From positions 1-56,950 of the forward strand of contig JARGNO010000021.1 of NCBI GenBank assembly GCA_029213165.1: a DNA stretch of 56,950 nucleotides, read 5' to 3'. Position numbers and translations under genes: made by a program. Below are positions 17,862 to 26,324 of this stretch, piece after piece. The first letter of the stretch is position 1, and every line of letters begins with the position of its first letter. The notes under the pieces were generated by a model that was not told the DNA's origin, searched no databases, and saw nothing but the letters and a program-made list of their open reading frames with translations. This DNA is from Minwuia sp. Its GTDB lineage: Bacteria > Pseudomonadota > Alphaproteobacteria > Minwuiales > Minwuiaceae.

Positions 17862-18944
17862 ATGGCACGCATCACCCTCGACAACCTGGGCCACGCCTAC
17901 ATGCCCAATCCGCAGGCCCCCGCCGACTGGGCACTGCAACAGCTTGATTTCGAGTTCGCGGATGGCGGTGCCTACGCCCTGCTGGGTCCCTCCGGCTGTG
18001 GCAAGACAACCCTGCTGAACATCATCTCCGGCCTGCTGGTGCCTTCGCGTGGTCGCGTGCTGTTCGACGGGGAGGACATGACCACCCGTGACCCCGCCGC
18101 CCGCAACATTGCGCAGGTATTCCAGTTTCCGGTGATCTACGACACCATGACGGTGCGCCAGAACCTGGCGTTTCCGCTGCGCAACCGTGGCGTCCCGGCG
18201 GCGGAGATCGATGCCCGCGTGCGCGAGATCGCGGAGATGACGGACCTGACCGAGATGCTGGACCAGCGCGCGTCGGGCCTGACCGCCGACGGCAAGCAGA
18301 AGATTTCGCTCGGACGCGGGCTGGTGCGCGATGATGTCAATGTCATCATGTTCGACGAACCGCTGACAGTCATCGATCCGCACCTGAAGTGGCAGTTGCG
18401 GTCGAAGCTGAAGGAACTGCACCGGCGTATCGACCGGACCATGATCTATGTCACCCATGACCAGATCGAGGCCCTGACCTTCGCCGACCGTGTCGTGCTG
18501 ATGAAGGACGGCGGTGTGGTCCAGATCGGCACACCGGTCGAACTGTTCGAACGCCCCGCGCATACCTTCGTCGGTCACTTCATCGGTTCCCCGGGCATGA
18601 ACCTGTTGCCCTGCATCATGGCGGGCGACAAGGCGATGATCGGCGACACCGCGGTGTCGGCGGCAAACGCGGCTGCCGTGAAACCCGGCGGATCACTGGA
18701 GATCGGCATCCGACCCGAATTCGTCAGTTTCGCCGACAAGGGTCTGCCGGTTCGGGTGACGCGGGTGATGAACGCCGGTCGCTATCGCATCGTCGAGACG
18801 GTCACCGGTTCGGGCGAGACCGTGAAGCTGCTGGCCAGCAACGAGGATGCGGTGCCTTCGGATGCCACACACCTGAGCTTCGATCCGGCCTTCACCCGGA
18901 TCTACCGCAATGGCTGGCTGGCGGGGGAAGGACGCGACGCATGA
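17862..18944 (+). CDS. glpT: Glycerol ABC transporter ATP-binding protein GlpT
   Basis: A 360-residue ATPase and partner of GlpS in the glycerol importer; this GlpT is unrelated to the E. coli glycerol-3-phosphate permease of the same name. Walker A is a textbook GPSGCGKT at residues 42-49, the Q-loop is QVFQFPVIYD, and Walker B is VIMFDEP with Glu166. The switch histidine is H199 in YVTHDQIEA. The ABC signature is replaced by LTADGKQ at 140-146 instead of LSGGQ. The C-terminal regulatory domain includes GIRPEFV. The gene lies two bases after glpS and overlaps the glpP start by four bases. Confidence 0.94.
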   Translation: MARITLDNLGHAYMPNPQAPADWALQQLDFEFADGGAYALLGPSGCGKTTLLNIISGLLVPSRGRVLFDGEDMTTRDPAARNIAQVFQFPVIYDTMTVRQNLAFPLRNRGVPAAEIDARVREIAEMTDLTEMLDQRASGLTADGKQKISLGRGLVRDDVNVIMFDEPLTVIDPHLKWQLRSKLKELHRRIDRTMIYVTHDQIEALTFADRVVLMKDGGVVQIGTPVELFERPAHTFVGHFIGSPGMNLLPCIMAGDKAMIGDTAVSAANAAAVKPGGSLEIGIRPEFVSFADKGLPVRVTRVMNAGRYRIVETVTGSGETVKLLASNEDAVPSDATHLSFDPAFTRIYRNGWLAGEGRDA

Positions 18945-19801
18945 GGAAAACCGTCAATCAGAAGGCCTGGTTCTTCATCCTGCCGGTGCTGGTGCTGGTT
19001 GCCTTCAACGCGATCCTGCCGCTGATGACCGTGGTCAACTATTCAGTGCAGGAAACCTTCGGGAACAATGAATTCTTCTGGGCCGGACTGATCTGGTTCG
19101 AGCAGGTGATCAGTTCGCCCCGGTTCCACGACTCGCTGATCCGGCAGTTGATCTTCACCTTCTCCATCCTGGCCATCGAGATCCCGCTGGGCGTCATCAT
19201 TGCTCTCGCCATGCCCCGCAAGGGGATGTGGGTCTCGGTCTGTCTGGTGCTGATGGCGCTGCCGCTGCTGATCCCGTGGAATGTCGTCGGCGCGATGTGG
19301 AACATCTTCGCCCTGCCCGATATCGGGCTGATGGGATACACGCTGAACGCAATCGGGTTTGATTTCAATTTCACCCGCCAGATCGAGGACGCCTGGTTCA
19401 CCCTGCTGCTGATGGATGTCTGGCACTGGACCTCGCTGGTGGTGCTGCTGGCCTATGCCGGGCTGGTATCCATACCCGACGCCTATTACCAGGCGGCGCG
19501 GATCGACGGGGCCAGTTCCTGGGCGATCTTCCGCTACATCCAGCTGCCGAAGATGAAGCGGGTCCTGACAATCGCGGTGCTGCTGCGTTTCATGGACTCC
19601 TTCAATATCTACACGGAGCCGTTCGTGCTCACCGGTGGCGGGCCCGGCAACTCCACCACCCTGCTGTCCATCGATCTGGTGAAGATCGCGCTGGGGCAGT
19701 TCGATCTGGGACCGGCGGCGGCCATGTCCCTGATCTATTTCCTGATCATCCTGCTGCTCAGCTGGGTGTTCTACACACTGATGATGCGGAACGAGGAGTG
19801 A
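18941..19801 (+). CDS. glpP: Glycerol ABC transporter permease GlpP
   Basis: A 286-residue inner-membrane permease with six predicted helices. The conserved ATPase-coupling EAA loop is near residues 185-205 (YYQAARIDGASSWAIFRYI). The N-terminus MRKTVNQKAWFFILPVLVL matches MalF/UgpA-like sugar-transporter permeases. It forms the translocation pore with GlpQ. It overlaps glpT by four bases and ends four bases before glpQ, so translation is coupled throughout. Confidence 0.93.
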   Translation: MRKTVNQKAWFFILPVLVLVAFNAILPLMTVVNYSVQETFGNNEFFWAGLIWFEQVISSPRFHDSLIRQLIFTFSILAIEIPLGVIIALAMPRKGMWVSVCLVLMALPLLIPWNVVGAMWNIFALPDIGLMGYTLNAIGFDFNFTRQIEDAWFTLLLMDVWHWTSLVVLLAYAGLVSIPDAYYQAARIDGASSWAIFRYIQLPKMKRVLTIAVLLRFMDSFNIYTEPFVLTGGGPGNSTTLLSIDLVKIALGQFDLGPAAAMSLIYFLIILLLSWVFYTLMMRNEE

Positions 19802-19805
19802 GCAG

Positions 19806-20603
19806 ATGCGAACCCGCTGGCTGATCCCGACGGTCTACATCATCTTCCTGATGCTGCCGATCTACTGGCTGCTGAACATGTCGTTCAAGACCACCAACGA
19901 GATCCTCGGTGGCCTGACACTGTGGCCGCAGACCTTCACGCTGGAAAACTACATCACCATCTTCTCCGACCCGACCTGGTACATGGGATATGTCAATTCC
20001 CTGATCTATGTGTCGCTGAACACGGTGATCTCGGTCGCGGTGGCCCTGCCTGCGGCCTATGCCTTCTCCCGTTACCGCTTCCTGGGTGACAAGCATGTCT
20101 TCTTCTGGCTGCTGACCAACCGCATGGCCCCGGCGGCCGTGTTCGCCCTGCCGTTCTTCCAGCTCTATTCAGCCGTCGGCCTGTTCGACACCCATCTGGC
20201 CGTGGCACTGGCGCACACGCTGTTCAACATCCCGCTGGCCGTCTGGATCCTGGAGGGGTTCATGTCCGGCGTGCCGAAGGAACTGGACGAGACCGCCTAT
20301 ATCGACGGCCATTCGTTCTGGAGCTTCTTCATCCGCATCTTCATGCCGACCATCGCCGCCGGTATCGGCGTCGCCATGTTCTTCTGCTTCATGTTCTCAT
20401 GGGTGGAACTGCTGCTGGCCAAGACCCTGACGTCGGTGGAGGCCAAGCCGATTGCAGCCACGATGACCCGGACAGCCTCCACATCCGGCTATGAACTCGG
20501 ACTGCTGGCTGCGGCAGGTGTGCTGACCATCGTACCGGGTGCCTTCGTGATCTATTTCGTCCGCAACTACATCGCCAAGGGCTTCGCCCTGGGCCGGGTC
20601 TGA
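19806..20603 (+). CDS. glpQ: Glycerol ABC transporter permease GlpQ
   Basis: A 265-residue MalG-like inner-membrane permease with six predicted helices and the EAA coupling loop near residues 158-178 (ELDETAYIDGHSFWSFFIRI). This GlpQ is a permease and not the glycerophosphodiesterase of the same name. It is the second half of the glycerol translocation pore. It starts four bases after glpP and is followed 21 bases later by the DUF2160 gene, an arrangement conserved in rhizobial glycerol operons. Confidence 0.93.
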   Translation: MRTRWLIPTVYIIFLMLPIYWLLNMSFKTTNEILGGLTLWPQTFTLENYITIFSDPTWYMGYVNSLIYVSLNTVISVAVALPAAYAFSRYRFLGDKHVFFWLLTNRMAPAAVFALPFFQLYSAVGLFDTHLAVALAHTLFNIPLAVWILEGFMSGVPKELDETAYIDGHSFWSFFIRIFMPTIAAGIGVAMFFCFMFSWVELLLAKTLTSVEAKPIAATMTRTASTSGYELGLLAAAGVLTIVPGAFVIYFVRNYIAKGFALGRV

Positions 20604-20624
20604 GTGCAGCGGAGGGACTGACAG

Positions 20625-20906
20625 ATGGGTCTTTCATGGATGGCCTGGACATGGCCGACCGCCGCCTTCTTCATCTTCGTCGCGGTGGCGATTTCCAGCA
20701 TGGGCGTCTGGGAATACTTCGTGCCCGGCGGCGCGCCACGGCGCGGCATCTTCCGCATCGACACCACGCGGGGCGACCGGCTGTTCATCAGCCTGCTCGG
20801 CACCGCCTTCGTCCTGATCGCCTGGATGGCGCTGTTCGGCACGCCACTCTGGGGTGGTGTCGGCGTCGCTGTCGTCTGGGCGCTGTTCGTGTTCTGGAAG
20901 GTCTGA
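20625..20906 (+). CDS. DUF2160 small membrane protein of the glycerol transport operon
   Basis: A 93-residue integral membrane protein with about three hydrophobic segments: near 10-30, around 55-72 and at the C-terminus. Conserved elements include WMAWTWPTA near the start and GDRLFISLLG in the middle. DUF2160 proteins occur almost exclusively inside glycerol ABC operons. An accessory role in the GlpPQ membrane complex is therefore likely, but no biochemical function is established. The gene follows glpQ with GGAGGG before its ATG and is the last gene of the operon. Confidence 0.87.
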   Translation: MGLSWMAWTWPTAAFFIFVAVAISSMGVWEYFVPGGAPRRGIFRIDTTRGDRLFISLLGTAFVLIAWMALFGTPLWGGVGVAVVWALFVFWKV

Positions 20907-20989
20907 GCGGGGCTGTCCCTGTCAACAGGGTAGGGAACTGATGTTGCCGCTGTGACAGTCCGGAACCGCAGGGCAACTCCCCGAGCAGC

Positions 20990-21286
20990 TCAGTCCAGCC
21001 CCTTGATCAGCCGCTGCAGATAGCTCTGGCGTCCGGCGCGTTTCCGGATTTCCTCCGGGTCCGCGTCCTCCCGCTCTTCAAGCGCATTCTCCAGATAGTC
21101 GATCAGGGCGCGATAGACCTGGCGGCGGGGCTTGGAGATCTTGTCAACGAAGGTCTCGACCGACAGCCGGTCAATCAGCGCCTGCACCTCTGCCGGGTCG
21201 GAGCGCCAGGCCGTGCCGAGCAGGCTCTTGATGGTTTCCAGACGTTTCTCGGCCATCTCCTGATGCGCATCGTCACTCACCTGCAT
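20990..21286 (-). CDS. Small hypothetical protein
   Basis: An unrecognised 98-residue hydrophilic protein, charged and probably all-helical, with no signal or membrane segment. The central part (VDKISKPRRQVYRALIDYLENALEER) is amphipathic and the C-terminus is basic (RAGRQSYLQRLIKGLD). It lies alone between the glycerol operon and the divergently oriented oxidase. Normal coding composition and a plausible start at 21286 support a real gene. No function is proposed. Confidence 0.65.
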   Translation of the reverse strand: MQVSDDAHQEMAEKRLETIKSLLGTAWRSDPAEVQALIDRLSVETFVDKISKPRRQVYRALIDYLENALEEREDADPEEIRKRAGRQSYLQRLIKGLD

Positions 21287-21358
21287 TCTCCCCTGCCGCC
21301 ACGGCGATCAGCCGCTTATGATCCGATCAGTGATCAACACTGCGGATGGTGGATCGGC

Positions 21359-22651
21359 ATGGCAAGCAGCAACTGGCAGAACTGGTCAGGGCATGTTCGC
21401 GCCACACCGACCGCCTTTGCCCGCCCGGGCGACCACGCGGCACTGTCGGCCTTGCTGGGCGAAAGCAGGGGCCGGGTGCGCGTCGTCGGTACGGGCCATA
21501 CGTTCACGCCGCTGGCCGCGACGGACCAGACCCTTGTCAGTCTGGACGAGATGCAGGGGACGGTCCTGTCCTGCGATCCGTCAGCCGCCACGGCACGTCT
21601 TCAGGCAGGGGCCAGTCTGAATGCCCTGTCACGTGATCTGCAGGACCACGGCCTGGCCTTCAGGAACCTCGGCGACATCGATGCGCAGACCCTGGCCGGA
21701 GCCACCTCGACAGGCACCCATGGCACGGGTCCCGGCTTCCCCTGCCTTTCCGCCGAGATGCAGGAAATCACGCTGGTCACAGCGACCGGTGAGACGGTGA
21801 CCGCCAGCACGGAGAATGGTGCCGACCTGCTGCATGCCGCACGCATCGCTCTGGGCAGCCTGGGAATCATCGTCGAGGCGGAGGTCTCCCTGCAGCCCGC
21901 CTACAGGCTGCACCGCCGCACCTTTACCCGCCCCCTGAAGGACACGCTGGCAGCCGCGATGGACAGTTGGGCCAGGCACCGCAACTTCGAATTCTTCTGC
22001 CTGCCGTTCTGTGACCATGCCTTCAACATCGTCCATGACGAGACCGATGCGCCGGATTCAGGGGCGAAGGACAACAGTGACAGCAATGCGGTGAAGCAGC
22101 TGAAACTGCTGCGCGACCTGCTCGGCTGGGCAACACCGCTCCGGCGTGCCCTGCTGAACCATGTGGCGAAGGGCCAGAAACCGGAAGATATCATCGGCCC
22201 GAGCTGGGCGATGCTGGCCAATGAGCGCAACAACCCCTTCAACGAGATGGAATACCACCTGCCGGTCGATCAGGGGCTGGAGGCACTGGAGGAAGTGCTT
22301 GCAGTGATCGAGCGGGAACGCCGCGACGTGTTCTTCCCGGTCGAATGCCGCATGACGGCAGGTGATGACGCCTGGCTCAGCCCGTTCCAGGGCGGCTCCC
22401 GCATTTCAGTCGCGGTTCACGCCTGGCACCTGGACCGCTTCGACTGGTTCTTCGAGCTGATCGAACCAATCTTCCGTCGCCGTGGCGGCCGCCCGCACTG
22501 GGGCAAGATGCATTCGCTCAAGGCCGATGACCTGCGCGCCCTCTATCCCGACTTCGACCGCTTCACCAGGTTGCGCCGTGAACTGGACCCGTCGGGCCGG
22601 TTCCTGAACCCCTATCTGGCCGACCTGTGGGGCGAACCATTCGACGCCTGA
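21359..22651 (+). CDS. FAD-linked sugar lactone oxidase (D-arabinono-1,4-lactone/L-gulonolactone oxidase family)
   Basis: A 430-residue VAO-fold flavoprotein. The N-terminal FAD-binding domain has ATPTAFARPGDHAALSALL and VVGTGHTFTPLAATD, with the His typical of aldonolactone oxidases. ATSTGTHGTGPGF completes the flavin site. The C-terminal ALO domain includes GRPHWGKMHSL and the terminal LDPSGRFLNPYLADLW. Enzymes of this group oxidise aldono-lactones or alditols with O2 or another acceptor. The frame opens upstream at 21263, but the ATG at 21359 starts the conserved N-terminus. It is a single gene, convergent with purB. Confidence 0.9.
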   Translation: MASSNWQNWSGHVRATPTAFARPGDHAALSALLGESRGRVRVVGTGHTFTPLAATDQTLVSLDEMQGTVLSCDPSAATARLQAGASLNALSRDLQDHGLAFRNLGDIDAQTLAGATSTGTHGTGPGFPCLSAEMQEITLVTATGETVTASTENGADLLHAARIALGSLGIIVEAEVSLQPAYRLHRRTFTRPLKDTLAAAMDSWARHRNFEFFCLPFCDHAFNIVHDETDAPDSGAKDNSDSNAVKQLKLLRDLLGWATPLRRALLNHVAKGQKPEDIIGPSWAMLANERNNPFNEMEYHLPVDQGLEALEEVLAVIERERRDVFFPVECRMTAGDDAWLSPFQGGSRISVAVHAWHLDRFDWFFELIEPIFRRRGGRPHWGKMHSLKADDLRALYPDFDRFTRLRRELDPSGRFLNPYLADLWGEPFDA

Positions 22652-22668
22652 AACATCAGGCCGATAGC

Positions 22669-23970
22669 CTATTCGCCGAAGACCCGCGCGAAGATCGTGT
22701 CCACGTGTTTCAGGTGGTAGCCAAGGTCGAACATGGATTCCAGGGCGTCATCGCTCAGTGCCGCAGTGACCTCCGGGTCCGCCTTCAGCAGGGCCAGCAG
22801 ATCGGCCTTGCCGTCCGCTTCCCAGACCTTCATGGCGTTGCGCTGTACCAGACGATAGGCGTCCTCGCGGCTGACCCCGGCCTGTGTCAGGGCGAGCAGC
22901 ACGCGCTGTGAATGGATCAGGCCACCCAGCCGGTTCATGTTGGCCAGCATCCGCTCCGGATAGACCACCAGTTTCTCGACCACGCCCGACAGCCGTGCCA
23001 GCGCGAAGTCCAGGGTGACGGTGACATCGGGACCGATCATGCGCTCGACGGATGAATGCGAGATGTCGCGTTCATGCCAGAGGGCCACATTCTCCATCGC
23101 CGGGATGACCTGGGCGCGGACATAGCGGGCCAGCCCCGTCAAATTCTCCGTCAGCACCGGGTTACGCTTGTGCGGCATGGCGGAGGAGCCTTTCTGCCCC
23201 GGCGAGAAATACTCCTCGGCCTCCAGGACTTCCGTCCGTTGCAGGTGCCGGATTTCCGTCGCCAGCCGCTCGACCGAGGAGGCGATGACGCCCATGACGG
23301 CGAAGAACATGGCATGGCGGTCGCGCGGGATGACCTGCGTCGACACCGGCTCCACCGTCAGGCCCAGTTTCTCGGCCACATGCGCTTCGACGTTCGGGTC
23401 GATGTTGGCGAATGTGCCGACCGCACCGCTGATGGCGCAGGTCGCGACCTCGGCGCGCGCCTGCACCAGCCGCTCCCGGTTGCGCGCGAACTCGGCGTAG
23501 AAGGTTGCCAGCGTGACCCCGAAGGTCGTCGGTTCGGCGTGAATGCCATGGCTGCGCCCGACCTTGACGCTCATCCGGTGCTCCATCGCCCGCTTCTTCA
23601 GCGCCGCAAGCAACTGGTCCATGTCGGCCAGCAGGATGTCCGCCGCCTGCGTCATCTGCACGGCAAGGCAGGTGTCGAGTACATCGGAGGAGGTCATGCC
23701 CTGATGCACGAAACGCGCTTCGTCGCCCACGTGCTCGGCCAGGGATGTCAGGAAGGCGATGACGTCATGCTTCACTTCCCGCTCGATCTCGTCGATCCGG
23801 TCGACGTCGAAGCCGCCCCGTTCCCAGACCGCCTTCGCCGCATCTGCGGGCACGATACCATTGGCGACCTGGGCATCTGTCGCATGGGCCTCGATCTCGA
23901 ACCAGATGCGGAAACGGTTCTCCGGCGACCAGATGTTCACCATGTCGGGGCGGGAATAGCGCGGGATCAT
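22669..23970 (-). CDS. purB: Adenylosuccinate lyase
   Basis: A 433-residue fumarase/aspartase-superfamily enzyme that cleaves SAICAR and adenylosuccinate in purine synthesis. The N-terminus MIPRYSRPDM is diagnostic of the Bacillus-type PurB. Further landmarks are TSSDVLDTCLAVQ, SHGIHAEPTTFG with its catalytic His, and the superfamily signature SSAMPHKRNP (flexible Ser loop) at about residues 260-270. The frame extends to 24012, but the conserved N-terminus fixes the start at 23970. It is monocistronic here, convergent with the lactone oxidase. Confidence 0.96.
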   Translation of the reverse strand: MIPRYSRPDMVNIWSPENRFRIWFEIEAHATDAQVANGIVPADAAKAVWERGGFDVDRIDEIEREVKHDVIAFLTSLAEHVGDEARFVHQGMTSSDVLDTCLAVQMTQAADILLADMDQLLAALKKRAMEHRMSVKVGRSHGIHAEPTTFGVTLATFYAEFARNRERLVQARAEVATCAISGAVGTFANIDPNVEAHVAEKLGLTVEPVSTQVIPRDRHAMFFAVMGVIASSVERLATEIRHLQRTEVLEAEEYFSPGQKGSSAMPHKRNPVLTENLTGLARYVRAQVIPAMENVALWHERDISHSSVERMIGPDVTVTLDFALARLSGVVEKLVVYPERMLANMNRLGGLIHSQRVLLALTQAGVSREDAYRLVQRNAMKVWEADGKADLLALLKADPEVTAALSDDALESMFDLGYHLKHVDTIFARVFGE

Positions 23971-24121
23971 GAGGCTCTCCGTGGCGGGGCGGCGGCGGGG
24001 TGGAGATGCCATCTAGCAGGGTGGCTTTGCCCCCTCAAGCATCGCGTTGTCGCGGGCCGGGGGATGAAATGGCCGCGACGCATCCCTATTTCACCTGAAA
24101 CGGAACAATCGGGGAAAGAAC

Positions 24122-24358
24122 GTGTTTGAAATTGGGTTCCTGGGCTGGATGGTCGTGGTGGGCATCCTGTTCGTGCTGCCGCTCTGGCGAATCTGTGACC
24201 GCGCCGGTCTCAGCCCGACAATCTCGCTCTACGCGCTGATCCCCTTCGCGGGATTGCCTCTGGCCCTGGGTTTCATTGCCTTCAAGACATGGCCCTCCGG
24301 CGAAGGCCGGGTCAATGGACCCTTTGACGAATTCGACCGGGTGAAGGACCGCATCTGA
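24122..24358 (+). CDS. Small membrane protein with a WRI-x(3)-AG motif (first of a tandem pair)
   Basis: A 78-residue protein with two predicted membrane helices and a hydrophilic C-terminus. Its core LWRICDRAGLS, followed by ALIPFAGLPLAL, resembles small DUF5684-type membrane proteins with a KAG...IP motif. It starts with GTG and has GGGGAAAG upstream. Its stop overlaps the next ATG (TGATG). The next gene encodes a diverged copy of the same motif. Function is unknown. Confidence 0.7.
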   Translation: MFEIGFLGWMVVVGILFVLPLWRICDRAGLSPTISLYALIPFAGLPLALGFIAFKTWPSGEGRVNGPFDEFDRVKDRI

Positions 24359-24666
24359 TGGAACACCTGCTGCTGCCCGGTTCACCCGTGGTCTTCATCC
24401 TCGCATGGTTCGGCTGGCGCATCGCCTCCAAGGCCGGATACAGCGGTTTCTGGGGCCTGACGGCCATCATCCCACCGATCGGGCTGGTCGCGCTCTGGGT
24501 CCTGGCATCGCAGAGGGAATGGCCGCGCGACAATCAACCGGGCCAGGGCAACGGGAACGGCCGACGCCGAACCGCCAAACGCACGACAGCCACCACACCG
24601 GCAAACCGCGAACCCGGCGACCTCACGATTCGCCGCCCCGGTGGTCCTGTCGTCCCCTCGGACTGA
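24358..24666 (+). CDS. Small membrane protein with a basic tail (second of a tandem pair)
   Basis: A 102-residue protein sharing the core of the preceding one: FGWRIASKAGYSGFWGLTAI, then IPPIGLVALW and EWP, against WRICDRAGLS, IPFAGLPLAL and TWP. After two predicted membrane helices it ends in an Arg/Thr/Asn-rich, probably disordered, basic tail (GNGRRRTAKRTTATTP). Translation is coupled to the preceding gene by a one-base overlap. Function is unknown; the pair may form a hetero-oligomer. Confidence 0.68.
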   Translation: MEHLLLPGSPVVFILAWFGWRIASKAGYSGFWGLTAIIPPIGLVALWVLASQREWPRDNQPGQGNGNGRRRTAKRTTATTPANREPGDLTIRRPGGPVVPSD

Positions 24667-24765
24667 TCCGGCAATACCGACGATCAACAGGGCTGCCCTG
24701 CCCCAATAGACGATTGCGTTCCTCCGGCCTGACGCGCAAACCTGCGCCGGAGGGAGACGCATCAC

Positions 24766-25722
24766 GTGGGCAAGGACAGAACCGAGATCACCGGTCTGGC
24801 GCTGGCGCTGCTGGCCGGAATCTTTCTGGGCAGCGCGGTTGCGGTTGCCCGCTTCGCATATGAAGGCGGGGCGAGCGGCATCGTCGTCGCCAGTGTCCGC
24901 AGTGCCCTGATGACCACGCTGATGGCCGGCTTCATCCTTTATCGCGGCGGCGGATTCGGCCTGCCAAGGAAGCTGGTGCCGCTGGCCATGTTCAACGGCG
25001 TGCTGATGTCGGCCATGACCTACGGCAACATCGGTGCGGTGGAGTTCATTTCGGTCGGACTTGCGGCACTGCTGTTCTTCACCTTCCCCGTCATCATCGC
25101 CGTCATCGTGACCGTGTTGCGGATCGAGCCAACCAGCCCGCTGAAGCTGTTTTCCATCGTCTTCGCCTTTGTCGGCCTGGCCCTGATGCTGGGCAGTTCG
25201 GTCGGCGACAGCGACTGGCGCGGTGTCGTGTTCTCACTTGTCGCCGCCTTCGCGACGGCGACAAATGCCGTGCTGGTGGCCCGCTTCTTCCGCGAAGTGA
25301 ACGTGTTTCTGATGACGTTTCATTTCAGCTGGACCGCGCTTCTGGTTCTGATCCTGATCGGCATCTTCGTCGCTGACGTGCGCTTCCCGGAGACACCGGG
25401 GGGCTGGGGCGGCGTCTTCGGTGTTGCGGTACTGCAGGCATCGGCCATGCCCATGTACCTCTGGTCGATCTCCCACATCGGCGCGCTGAAGTCGGGCATG
25501 GCGACCAATATCCAGCCCCTTACCTCCATCGGTGAGGCCTGGGTGCTGTTCGATGAAGTGCTGGGCGCATTGCAGGCGCTGGGCGGCGTTCTGGTGCTGG
25601 GCAGCATCCTGCTCATGCAATGGGCGGACATGCGCCTGCGTCGGCGGTCGTTGACCTCGGCCCCCGTGCCGGATCAAATGCCGCCCACCAATGATGTCAT
25701 GGATGGGGAGAGAGACAGATGA
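24766..25722 (+). CDS. EamA-family drug/metabolite transporter (DMT superfamily)
   Basis: A 318-residue inner-membrane protein with ten predicted helices in two EamA repeats (about 10-145 and 155-295). RSALMTTLMAGF in the first repeat and the second-repeat signature QPLTSIGEAWVLFDEVLGALQALGG fit the family. Members export or import metabolites such as amino acids; the substrate is unknown. Start is a GTG after AGGGAG. Its stop overlaps the start of the GST gene by four bases, and it is probably the first gene of the EamA-GST-SDR group. Confidence 0.88.
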   Translation: MGKDRTEITGLALALLAGIFLGSAVAVARFAYEGGASGIVVASVRSALMTTLMAGFILYRGGGFGLPRKLVPLAMFNGVLMSAMTYGNIGAVEFISVGLAALLFFTFPVIIAVIVTVLRIEPTSPLKLFSIVFAFVGLALMLGSSVGDSDWRGVVFSLVAAFATATNAVLVARFFREVNVFLMTFHFSWTALLVLILIGIFVADVRFPETPGGWGGVFGVAVLQASAMPMYLWSISHIGALKSGMATNIQPLTSIGEAWVLFDEVLGALQALGGVLVLGSILLMQWADMRLRRRSLTSAPVPDQMPPTNDVMDGERDR

Positions 25723-26321
25723 GTGACCTGACAATTCTGGGCCCGGCAGCGTCGCGCGCCATGCGCACGCTCTGGATGGCCGGTGAACTGGGGATCGAGT
25801 TCGAGCACAAGGCCGATATCAACTTCCGGGGCGGCGACTGCCGCAAGCCTGATTTTCTGGCCATCAATCGCGCCGGACGCGTGCCCGCGATCAAGGACAG
25901 TGACATCAGCATGGGCGAGTCCTGCGCCATCAACATCTATCTGGCGAAGAAGCACGGGAAGCTGATCCCGACCGATCTGGTGGGCGAGGCCAAGGTGCTG
26001 GAATGGTCGTTCTGGGTCATGACCGAAGTCGAGAAGCCGATGCTGAACTACCTGTTCCACGCGGCCATGCTGCCTGATGACCAGAAGGACCCGAAGGTCG
26101 TCGCCCAGTCGGTGAAGGATCTGGAGTGGCCGCTGGAAGTGCTGAACACCTATCTGGCCGACCACAAGTGGCTGGTGGGAGATGATTTCTCCGTGGCCGA
26201 CCTGAACGTCGCGGCAGTACTCGCCTGGGGCAAGATGTCGAAGTACGACTTTTCCGCGGTTCCCAATGTCGCCGAGTTCATGGGCCGCTGCCTCGGCCGC
26301 CCCGCGGCGAAGGTGCGCTGA
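25719..26321 (+). CDS. Glutathione S-transferase family protein
   Basis: A 200-residue cytosolic GST with an N-terminal thioredoxin-like domain (LTILGPAASRAMRTLWMAGE, then NRAGRVPAIKD with the cis-Pro and MGESCAINIYLAKKHG) and a C-terminal helical domain (LVGDDFSVADLNVAAVL, the hydrophobic-core motif). A Ser (SRAMR) sits where the catalytic Ser/Tyr/Cys lies in bacterial beta- or zeta-class enzymes. It overlaps the upstream transporter gene by four bases and is four bases from the SDR gene. The group could act on an electrophilic or thiol-conjugated metabolite (inference). Confidence 0.88.
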   Translation: MSDLTILGPAASRAMRTLWMAGELGIEFEHKADINFRGGDCRKPDFLAINRAGRVPAIKDSDISMGESCAINIYLAKKHGKLIPTDLVGEAKVLEWSFWVMTEVEKPMLNYLFHAAMLPDDQKDPKVVAQSVKDLEWPLEVLNTYLADHKWLVGDDFSVADLNVAAVLAWGKMSKYDFSAVPNVAEFMGRCLGRPAAKVR

Positions 26322-26324
26322 TCC

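Noticed and set aside
20917-20930. Possible terminator after the DUF2160 gene
   Set aside because: CCCTG/CAGGG is only a 5-bp stem and lacks a T-run, so I did not list it as a terminator.
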